42,563 nucleotides of DNA from Deltaproteobacteria bacterium (GTDB lineage Bacteria; Myxococcota_A; UBA9160; SZUA-336): contig VGRW01000024.1 of NCBI GenBank assembly GCA_016875225.1, positions 1 through 42,563 on the forward strand, written 5' to 3'. The notes under the pieces were generated by a model. That model did no database searches. It saw nothing but the letters and a program-made list of their open reading frames with translations, and was not told the DNA's origin. Positions 24,361-30,525 of this stretch are shown piece by piece. Position 1 is the first letter of the stretch, and every line of letters starts with the position of its first letter. A program made the translations under genes and the position numbers.

Positions 24361-25464
24361 ATGGACTTCGGGATCGCCCTGGCATCGACGACCGAGAGCT
24401 GGCGCGCGGCGAAGCGCGCCGAGGCGCTCGGCTTCAAGTACGCCTGGTTCTACGACACGCAGCTGCTGAACCCGGACGTCTTCGTGTGCATGGCGCTCGC
24501 GGCGCGCGAGACGAAGCGCATCCGGCTCGGGACGGGCGTGCTGATCCCGTCCAACCGGATCTCGCCGGTGGCGGCGAACGGCCTGGCGACGCTTGCGAAG
24601 CTCGCGCCAGGGCGGATCGACTTCGGTGTGGGCACCGGCTTCACCGGCCGGCGCACGATGGGGCAGGACGCGATCAAGCTCGCCGAGATGGAGCGCTACA
24701 TCGCCGAGGTGCGCGGCCTGCTTCGCGGCGAGACGGTCGAAGCGCTGCTCGAGGGCGAGAAGAAGAAGATCCGCTTCTTGAATCCCGAGCTCGGCCTGAT
24801 CCACCTGGGCGCGGAAATTCCGCTGCACCTCTCCGCGTTCGGCCCGAACGCGCGCGCGCTGGTCGCGAAGCTCGGCGCGGGCTGGGCGTTCTTCAGCGGC
24901 GCGCAGGCGCCGGCGCTGGGGGCGCTTGCGGGAATGCAGGCGAGCTGGAAGTCCGCGGGCCGAAGCGAATCGCTCTACGCGAACCTGTTCACGCTCGGAT
25001 GCGTGCTCGCGCCGGGCGAGCGCCCGACCAGCAAGCGGGCGCTCGCGCAGGCGGGACCGCTCGCCGCGGTTCTGTTCCACGACCTGGTCGAACGCAGCAC
25101 GCTCGGCGAGGTCATGGGCGCGCTGCCGCCGTTCCTCTCCGACGCGGTCGGTCGCTACGCCGAGATGTACCAGAAGTACGAGCCCGCCGACGCGCGCTGG
25201 CTCGCGGTGCACCGCGGCCACCTGATGTTCGTGCGCCCCGAGGAGCGGCCGTTCCTCACCCGGGAGCTGATCGAGGCCTTCACGTTCACCGGGCGGCCCG
25301 ACGCACTGCGCGGGCGGGTCGAGGAGCTCCGCGACGCCGGCTACGCGCAGCTCACGATCCAGCTCGTCGAGGGCCAGGAGAGCGCGCTCGCCGACTGGGC
25401 GAAGCTGCTCGGGCCGCTGGGTCTGCGGAAGCCTGTGAGGCGAACGCGGAGCCGGCGCCGCTAG
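24361..25464 (+). CDS. LLM-class flavin/F420-dependent oxidoreductase
   Basis: The 367-residue luciferase-like TIM barrel opens with MDFGIALASTTESWRAAKRA and has GFKYAWFYDTQL, RIRLGTGVLIPSNRISPVAA, GRIDFGVGTGFTGRRTMG and LHLSAFGPNARALVAKLGAGW. This arrangement is typical of the F420-dependent LLM subgroup, though FMN use cannot be excluded. Members act as reductases, dehydrogenases or monooxygenases. GGAGG sits eleven bases before the ATG. It is co-oriented with the acyl-CoA synthetase. A basic tail (RRTRSRRR) is unusual. Its TAG stop is shared as CTAG (25461-25464) with the convergent gene. Confidence 0.9.
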   Translation: MDFGIALASTTESWRAAKRAEALGFKYAWFYDTQLLNPDVFVCMALAARETKRIRLGTGVLIPSNRISPVAANGLATLAKLAPGRIDFGVGTGFTGRRTMGQDAIKLAEMERYIAEVRGLLRGETVEALLEGEKKKIRFLNPELGLIHLGAEIPLHLSAFGPNARALVAKLGAGWAFFSGAQAPALGALAGMQASWKSAGRSESLYANLFTLGCVLAPGERPTSKRALAQAGPLAAVLFHDLVERSTLGEVMGALPPFLSDAVGRYAEMYQKYEPADARWLAVHRGHLMFVRPEERPFLTRELIEAFTFTGRPDALRGRVEELRDAGYAQLTIQLVEGQESALADWAKLLGPLGLRKPVRRTRSRRR

Positions 25465-25823
25465 CCGCTGCGGTCTGCGCCTTGCGGCTTCTGGAGCTGC
25501 GCGCGAAGCGCGAGCCGCCAGGACTCCGAATCCGGCGAGGCTACACCGCGAAGCGACAGGTCGTCGGCGACCAGCCAGAGCGCGTGGCGAAGCCGCGCGC
25601 GGTCGCGCTCGAGCTCGGGCGAGGGCGTCGCGCTCTCGCCGCCGAGCGCGAGCGCCGCCACCGAGTCGGTCGGTCCGAAGAGGTCCGTGCCCGCGACGTC
25701 GGCCCAGAACGCCTCGAGCTCGACGCGCATCTCCTCGCGCGCCGCGAGCGAGCGGACCGCGAGCGCCTGCGGCGTGTGGCCGTATTTGGCGAGCAGGCGC
25801 GCGATCTCGTCGAGCGGGGTCAC
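25461..25823 (-). CDS. Small helical protein of unknown function, third gene of the lipoprotein operon
   Basis: The 120-residue protein has no signal peptide and looks all-helical: DEIARLLAKYGHTPQALAVRSLA, a central FWADVAGTDLFGPTDSVAALAL, and a C-terminal ERDRARLRHALWLVADDL. I do not recognise a family. GTG 25823 overlaps the TGA of the lipoprotein gene (GTGA), which fixes the start and indicates coupling. Convergent with the LLM gene through CTAG. Confidence 0.7.
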   Translation of the reverse strand: MTPLDEIARLLAKYGHTPQALAVRSLAAREEMRVELEAFWADVAGTDLFGPTDSVAALALGGESATPSPELERDRARLRHALWLVADDLSLRGVASPDSESWRLALRAQLQKPQGADRSG

Positions 25824-26518
25824 TTCTCGGGCCAGCCCGCGCTCTTCTCCTCGACGATCCGCCAGCCGCCGTCCGGTCCGGCGCCGAGCACGAGCTCGAT
25901 CGCGCTCGAGCCCGCGTCCTGCGAGCTCCGCCGCGTGGCGCGCACGCGAACGCGCTCGCCCTCGGTCTCGAAGACGGGCTCGCGCCAATCGACCGAGATG
26001 CCCTCGACCTGCTCGCGCGCGATCGCCTCTCGGACCACGAGCTTGTACTCCGATCCGCGCAGGCCCCGATCGCCGGCGAGGGTGACCGACGCGTCCACGC
26101 CGTAGCAGTCGGTGAGCTGATCGTCCTGGCGGCGCAGCAGGTCGCGACAGTGCTCGAACAGACGCCGTGCGGTGTCGGACGGCGACTCGCCCGCTTTGGC
26201 GTGAACCAGCGCCGGGCGGTCGGTCTCGACCTGCGTCCGCGCCTCGATCGACTTCGCGCGCTCCCCGTCGCGGCGGATCGAGACGGGCAGGAGCAGCGTG
26301 TCGGCCACCAGCGAGAACGGCAGGTCGACCGCCGTGAGCACCACCCAGCCGAACGACAGGTGCAGGAACGCCGGGCCCATGATCCCGAGGTCCTTGCGCA
26401 CGCCGCTGTACACGTACGGGCCCTCGTACCCGCGGCCGAGCTGAGTGTCGAGCGACATGCAGCCCGGCGCGGCGAGAAGCAGCGCGAGCAGGCCGGCGAG
26501 CGGACGCGGCGAGACCAC
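25820..26518 (-). CDS. YceK/YidQ-like lipoprotein with C-terminal extension
   Basis: The 232-residue protein has a lipobox LLAAPGC (Cys20). The next 70 residues match the YceK/YidQ family: YEGPYVYSGVRKDLG, then VDLPFSLVADTLLLPVSI, a hallmark of that family. E. coli members are only about 75-110 residues; here an extra domain of about 140 residues follows, with Cys-containing helices and an NTF2/SnoaL-like mixed alpha/beta feel (WREPVFETEGERVRVRATRR, IELVLGAGPDGGWRIVEEKS). Its function is unknown. The start is GTG 26518, three bases after the methyltransferase stop. Confidence 0.82.
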   Translation of the reverse strand: MVSPRPLAGLLALLLAAPGCMSLDTQLGRGYEGPYVYSGVRKDLGIMGPAFLHLSFGWVVLTAVDLPFSLVADTLLLPVSIRRDGERAKSIEARTQVETDRPALVHAKAGESPSDTARRLFEHCRDLLRRQDDQLTDCYGVDASVTLAGDRGLRGSEYKLVVREAIAREQVEGISVDWREPVFETEGERVRVRATRRSSQDAGSSAIELVLGAGPDGGWRIVEEKSAGWPEK

Positions 26519-26521
26519 CGG

Positions 26522-27370
26522 CTAGCGCTCCGCGGTGACGATCCAGGCGGCGTAGGCCATCCGGATGCCGTCGGCCTTTGCGTTGGCTTCGAGCGCCGCG
26601 CGCATCGAGGCGAGCGCCGCGTCGCGCTGGGCATCGGTCGCCCCGCGCAGCGCGCTTCCCGCGGGGCCGATCTCGGTCGCGAACGCGAGCGCCTCGTCGA
26701 CCGTGCGGCCCAGCGAGATCTCGCCGAGCAGCGCCTCGTGCGCCACGCCGCGAAAGCCCGCGCGCTCGAGGATTCCGCGCACGCGCGCCGCGTCGGCGAA
26801 GGCGAATGGCCCGGGCGCGTCCGGCGCGGCCGGCGGGGGCATCGGCACGTGCTTGGCGATCGCGGCGATCGATTCGCGCATCCACGGGTTCTGCCCCAGC
26901 GCCTGCCAGCAGGCGAACGCGAGCCGGCCGCCGGGCCGGAGCGCGCGCCGCAGGTTCGCGAACGCCGCGTCGGGCTCGGCGAAGAACATCACGCCGAAGC
27001 GCGAGAAGATCAGGTCTACACTTTCAGGTGTGAACGCGTAGGTCTGCGCGTCGGCGTTCTCGAATTCCGCGTTCGCGACCTTCTCCGCGCGCGCGCGCTC
27101 GCGCGCCAGCCCCAGCATCGGCGCCGAGATGTCCACGCCGAGCACGCTGCCCTTCGCGCCGACGCGCGCGGCGAGCTCGAGCGTGGTGCGTCCCGCGCCG
27201 CAGCCGACGTCGAGAACGCGCTCGCCGCTCGCGGGCCGCGCGCGCTCCATCGCGGCCAGGCCGATCGGCGCGAGCATGGCGTCCATTCGCGCGCTCTCGG
27301 CGACCCACTTCGGTCCCGCCTGCAGGTTCCAGTACTCGATCTGCTCCGCGTTCGGTCCCGTCGGCTGCAT
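26522..27370 (-). CDS. SAM-dependent methyltransferase (UbiE/COQ5-like class I)
   Basis: The 282-residue methyltransferase starts with QIEYWNLQAGPKWVAESARMDAMLAPIG, common to a subgroup of small-molecule methyltransferases. Motif I is VLDVGCGAGRTTLELA, post-I is GVDISAPMLGLARERA, then ADAQTYAF, DLIFSRFGVMFF and LRPGGRLAFACWQ. The C-terminal lid region is helical. The acceptor is unknown. ATG 27370 has GGGGAGGAA upstream and a TAGAAT -10 (complement 27395-27400). An 18-bp palindrome sits just upstream of that box. It heads a three-gene operon with the lipoprotein and small protein. Confidence 0.9.
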   Translation of the reverse strand: MQPTGPNAEQIEYWNLQAGPKWVAESARMDAMLAPIGLAAMERARPASGERVLDVGCGAGRTTLELAARVGAKGSVLGVDISAPMLGLARERARAEKVANAEFENADAQTYAFTPESVDLIFSRFGVMFFAEPDAAFANLRRALRPGGRLAFACWQALGQNPWMRESIAAIAKHVPMPPPAAPDAPGPFAFADAARVRGILERAGFRGVAHEALLGEISLGRTVDEALAFATEIGPAGSALRGATDAQRDAALASMRAALEANAKADGIRMAYAAWIVTAER

Positions 27371-27394
27371 GCGTTCCTCCCCGGTAAGAGCCGG

Positions 27395-27417
27395 ATTCTA
27401 GTGGGTTTTGACCCACT
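27395..27417 (-). promoter_or_regulatory. Methyltransferase operon -10 box plus 18-bp palindromic operator candidate
   Basis: TAGAAT (complement 27395-27400) is a -10-like hexamer 24 bases before the ATG at 27370. AGTGGGTTTTGACCCACT (27400-27417) is an inverted repeat with 7-bp arms and a 4-base spacer. It fills the -10/-35 spacer of this promoter and abuts the promoter region of the divergent RecA-like gene. A dimeric repressor could control both directions from here. Confidence 0.55.
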
Positions 27418-27446
27418 TGACCGAAGTACGAAAAAAGAGCGAAAAT
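27417..27446 (+). promoter_or_regulatory. Candidate promoter of the RecA/ImuA-like gene
   Basis: TTGACC (27417-27422) resembles a -35, and GAAAAT (27441-27446), 18 bases on, resembles a -10. GTG 27453 follows six bases later, which would give a leaderless message. The -35 touches the end of the 18-bp palindrome. Confidence 0.35.
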
Positions 27447-27452
27447 CCGCTC

Positions 27453-28226
27453 GTGCGCTCGGAACCGGAGACCGCGACTCCCCGAATCGACCAGCTCCGC
27501 GAGCTTCTGCTCGAGGCAGGCCTCGGCGATCGGGTTCGCGTGGGCGCTTCGTGTCCCCCAGCCGAAGCCCCGCCGGCGGTTCCGAGAACCCACCGCACGG
27601 CGATCGAAAGACCGGACAACCCCGGGGCGGAGGAGGCGTTCTCCCCGGACGCCCTCCTCCGCCCCCATTCGCGCGCGTCCGGCCCCGCGAGCGAGGGGCG
27701 GCTGATCGAGCTCGCGGGCGCGCGCTCGTCTGGCAAGACCGCGCTCGCCTATCGCATGGCGGCGGGCGCCACCTCGCGCGGCGAGCTGGTCGGCTGGGTC
27801 GACCTGCCCAACGCGCTCGACCCCCGCTTCCTCTTGCGCGCGAAGGTGCGGCTCGAGGACGTGCTCTGGCTGCGGCCCCCCGATCTGCAGGCGGCGCTGC
27901 GCGCGGCCGAGCTCCTGGTCAAGACGGGCTTCGCGCTCGTGGTGCTCGACCTCGAAGGCGCGCGGCCGCGCGAGCTCGCGCAGCTCGGCGCATCGGTCTG
28001 GACGCGGCTCCTGCGCGCGCTTCGCGAATCCCGCGCCACCGCGCTCCTGCTCGGCACGCAGCGCGCCGCGGGGTCGTTCGCGACGCTCGGCGTCTCGACC
28101 ACGCGCGAGCGCGCGCTCTTCGACGCAGGCCTCTTCGAAGGGATCGCCAGCCGCCTCGAGGTGCTGCGCAACCGCTCCGGCGCGAGCGACCTCGAGCTGC
28201 GCTTCTCGGTGCATCACCGGCCCTGA
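27453..28226 (+). CDS. RecA-like ATPase fold protein, ImuA-like
   Basis: The 257-residue protein has a non-conserved N-terminus of about 75 residues and then a RecA-type core. The Walker A-like segment is ELAGARSSGKTALAYR (Lys95), followed by GWVDLPNALDPRFLL, a DVLWLRPPDLQAALRAAELL helix, and a Walker B-like FALVVLDLEG. Short RecA paralogs like this are ImuA/SulA-like proteins that act with ImuB and DnaE2 in SOS mutagenesis, but neither partner gene is present. GTG 27453 is preferred; a TTG at 27408 would start inside the palindrome. It is divergent from the methyltransferase operon. A non-repair role is possible. Confidence 0.75.
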   Translation: MRSEPETATPRIDQLRELLLEAGLGDRVRVGASCPPAEAPPAVPRTHRTAIERPDNPGAEEAFSPDALLRPHSRASGPASEGRLIELAGARSSGKTALAYRMAAGATSRGELVGWVDLPNALDPRFLLRAKVRLEDVLWLRPPDLQAALRAAELLVKTGFALVVLDLEGARPRELAQLGASVWTRLLRALRESRATALLLGTQRAAGSFATLGVSTTRERALFDAGLFEGIASRLEVLRNRSGASDLELRFSVHHRP

Positions 28227-28248
28227 CGAAGGCCCGCGCGCTCCAGAT

Positions 28249-28827
28249 CTAGACCACCGACTCCCGCACGAGCGCCGCCACGTCCGCGCGCGCGGCGCCG
28301 AGCTTCTCCTGCAGCGCCTCGTGCCCGTGCTTGCGCGCGAACTCCGCCTCGGCGCGCGTGATCGGCACGAGCCAGATGAAGCGCACGTTTCGCGAGGCGT
28401 CGGAGAGCCACTCGAGCTCGGGATCGAAGAGCGTCGGCAGCGCGACGAGCAGGTGGTCGGCGCTCGCGCCGGGCAGCCAGCCGTGGCCGATCTCGAGCGC
28501 CTGCCCGAGCGAGAGCGGGTAGCGATCGTCGGCGTGCAGGTTCGCGACCATCGCAAGCAGCTTCGTCGCGAGCTTCTCGGGCGCGCGCGTGAGCAGCACG
28601 AACTCGAGCCCGTAGCCGTCCTCCATCGGCGCGGCCGATGCCCCCGCCGAGAGATGGATCCAAAGATCCGACGCCCCGCCCGCGGCCGGCGCGACGCGCA
28701 CCACCGCGAAATCGGCCAGGTTCCGCACCACCCCGCCCTCGTCCCAGCCAAGCGTCTCGAGCGCGCGCCCCGGGAACACCCGCGACGCGTGCGCGCGAAC
28801 CGCATCGATCAGGGATTGCCCGCTCAT
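28249..28827 (-). CDS. Suppressor of fused (SUFU) domain protein
   Basis: The 192-residue protein matches bacterial SUFU-domain proteins: a central MEDGYGLEFVLLTRAPEKLATKLLAMVANLH, then HGWLPGASADHLLVALPTLFDPELEW and FIWLVPITRAEAEFARKHGHEAL. In animals SUFU acts in hedgehog signalling. In bacteria these domains are often found as immunity or partner proteins of polymorphic toxins, but no toxin lies next to this one. The ATG overlaps the TGA of the DJ-1 gene (TGATG), so the two are translationally coupled. Confidence 0.85.
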   Translation of the reverse strand: MSGQSLIDAVRAHASRVFPGRALETLGWDEGGVVRNLADFAVVRVAPAAGGASDLWIHLSAGASAAPMEDGYGLEFVLLTRAPEKLATKLLAMVANLHADDRYPLSLGQALEIGHGWLPGASADHLLVALPTLFDPELEWLSDASRNVRFIWLVPITRAEAEFARKHGHEALQEKLGAARADVAALVRESVV

Positions 28828-29417
28828 CAGACCTCGGCCGTGTAGGGAGGCGCGGGATCGTACTCCATCGCGCGCTGCACCTGCCGCGCGACCGCGACGC
28901 CGTGGATCTGCCCGACCAGCCAGAGCGCCATGTCGATGCCGGCCGACACGCCCGCGGCCGTGACGAGATTCCCGTCGCGCACGTAGCGCACGTTCTCGAG
29001 CACCTCCGCGCCGCGCTCGCGAAGCGTCGCGACGAAGCCCCAGTGCGTGGTCACGCGCCGGCCCTTCGCGAAGCCCGCTTCGTGCAGGAGCAGCGAGCCC
29101 GTGCACACGCTGGTCACCCAGCGGCACCGCGCGCCGGTCTTGCGCAGCCAGTCGATCAGCGCCGCGTCCTCGACCTCGCGGCGCGTGCCGATCCCGCCCG
29201 GCACGAGCAGCACGTCGAGCGCGGGCGCGTCGGCGAACGAGTGGTCCGGGAGGACCCGCATTCCCTTCGCGGCGCGGATCGGCTCGTGAGAGCGCGCGAT
29301 CGTGACCACGCGGTCCTCCGGCACGATGTGGCGAACCATCCCGAACACCTCCCACGGTCCGACGAAGTCGAGCTCCTCCGCGTCGTCGAAGATCAGAATT
29401 CCGGTCGTGATGGCCAT
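28827..29417 (-). CDS. DJ-1/PfpI family protein (isonitrile-hydratase-like)
   Basis: The 196-residue protein has the DJ-1/PfpI fold. Motifs are GILIFDDAEELDFVGPWEVFG, DVLLVPGG and the nucleophile elbow SVCTGSLLL (Cys105), followed by HWGFVATL and AAGVSAGIDMALWLV. The Asp near the N-terminus (DFVGPWEVFG) and this Cys resemble isonitrile hydratase, which hydrates isocyanides to N-formyl compounds; the substrate here is unproven. ATG 29417 has AGGAG upstream. The next gene upstream (29455-30432) is a GlxA-type regulator whose N-terminal domain is the same fold, a common pairing. Confidence 0.88.
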   Translation of the reverse strand: MAITTGILIFDDAEELDFVGPWEVFGMVRHIVPEDRVVTIARSHEPIRAAKGMRVLPDHSFADAPALDVLLVPGGIGTRREVEDAALIDWLRKTGARCRWVTSVCTGSLLLHEAGFAKGRRVTTHWGFVATLRERGAEVLENVRYVRDGNLVTAAGVSAGIDMALWLVGQIHGVAVARQVQRAMEYDPAPPYTAEV

Positions 29418-29454
29418 CGTCGTTCTCCTGGTGGGTTCGTGATCGGGTCCGGGC

Positions 29455-30432
29455 TCAGGCCGCGGCCGAGCGGAAGCGCGCCCGGTACGCGGCCGGCGAG
29501 ACGCGAACGCGGCGCAGGAACGAGCGGCGCAGGCTCTCGGCGCTGCCGAAGCCGCAGCGACGCGCCACCTCGTCCACGCCCGCGTCGGACTCCTCGAGCA
29601 GCCGCCGCGCGGCCTCGACCCGCGCTCGCTCGACCCAGCGCGCGGGCGTTTCGCCGACCTCGCGCGCGAAGACGCGCGCGAAGTTTCGCGGGCTCATCGC
29701 CGCGCGCCGGGCGAGCTCGCCTACGCCCAGCCCACCGCTCAGGTGCTCGCGTGCCCAGCTCTGCAGCGCGCGGATCGCGTCGTGCTCGGTGGCCTGGGCC
29801 TCGAGCTCGGCGCTGAACTGCGACTGCCCGCCGGGTCGCTTGAGGAAGAGCACCAGCCAGCGCGCGACCGTGAGCGCGAGCTCGCGGCCGTGGTCCTGCT
29901 CGACCAGCGCGAGCGCGAGATCCATTCCCGCGCAGACGCCCGCCGAGCTCCAGACCTTGCCGTCGCGCACGAAGATCGGATCGCTCTCGACCCGGACCTT
30001 CGGATAGAGCGACGCCAGCCGCGCGCAGCTCGCCCAGTGCGTGGTCGCGCGCCGACCGTCGAGAAGCCCCGCCTCGGCGAGCAGGAACGCCCCCGTGCAC
30101 ACCGACGCGACGCGTCGCGCGCCCGGCGCGCGACGGCGCAGGAACCCGATCAGCTCTCGGTCGCGCAGCGCCTGCGCGGTTCCGCTGCCGCCCGCGACCA
30201 TCAGCGTGTCGATCGGTGCGCGCAGCTCGCGCAGCCCGCGGCCCGCGATCAGCTCGATTCCGGACGTGGAGAGCAGCCGGCCCGGCTCGCGCGCGGCGAT
30301 CTCGATCTCGTAGCGCTTCGCGCGCCGGTCGCCGAGCTCGTCGAGCCGGCGGTTCGCGTTCGCGAACACCTCGAGCGGGCCGGTGACGTCGAGCACCTGT
30401 ACCCCGGGATGGACGAGCATGACGACGCGCAT
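29455..30432 (-). CDS. GlxA-type AraC family transcriptional regulator
   Basis: The 325-residue regulator has a DJ-1-like sensor domain (about 1-190: VLDVTGPLEVFANANRRL, SVCTGAFLLAEAGLLDGRRATTHW, AGVCAGMDLALALVEQDHG) and a C-terminal double helix-turn-helix of AraC type (about 225-320: LGVGELARRAAMSPRNFARVF, GVDEVARRCGFGSAESLRRSF). ATG 30432 fits the family length; an in-frame GTG at 30483 would add 17 residues. It probably senses a small molecule and controls the adjacent DJ-1/SUFU pair, and perhaps itself. A hairpin at 30488-30505 separates it from the PHP gene upstream. Confidence 0.92.
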   Translation of the reverse strand: MRVVMLVHPGVQVLDVTGPLEVFANANRRLDELGDRRAKRYEIEIAAREPGRLLSTSGIELIAGRGLRELRAPIDTLMVAGGSGTAQALRDRELIGFLRRRAPGARRVASVCTGAFLLAEAGLLDGRRATTHWASCARLASLYPKVRVESDPIFVRDGKVWSSAGVCAGMDLALALVEQDHGRELALTVARWLVLFLKRPGGQSQFSAELEAQATEHDAIRALQSWAREHLSGGLGVGELARRAAMSPRNFARVFAREVGETPARWVERARVEAARRLLEESDAGVDEVARRCGFGSAESLRRSFLRRVRVSPAAYRARFRSAAA

Positions 30433-30487
30433 CGCAGGCAGGGTGGCCGCGATCCGCTCTGGCCGCAATGACAAAGACCCCACGATT

Positions 30488-30505
30488 CCTGCCAGGTGCG
30501 GCAGG
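30488..30505 (-). terminator. Small hairpin between the PHP gene and the glxA-like gene
   Basis: CCTGCC (30488-30493) pairs with GGCAGG (30500-30505) over a six-base loop, 20 bases after the PHP stop. A GGGGTCTTT run follows on the minus strand. It may end the upstream transcript or act as an operator for the regulator gene; either is a weak call. Confidence 0.3.
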
Positions 30506-30525
30506 GTGCGCGCGGGAGGCCGCGT

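Noticed and set aside
22396-26634. 4.2-kb open frame on the minus strand across the acyl-CoA synthetase and LLM genes
   Set aside because: It is low-complexity Arg/Ala-rich and antisense to two well-recognised enzymes; absence of stops is expected at this GC.
28249-28827. SUFU protein as an immunity protein of a polymorphic toxin
   Set aside because: No toxin-sized, RHS- or nuclease-like gene lies next to it; its coupled neighbour is a DJ-1 enzyme.
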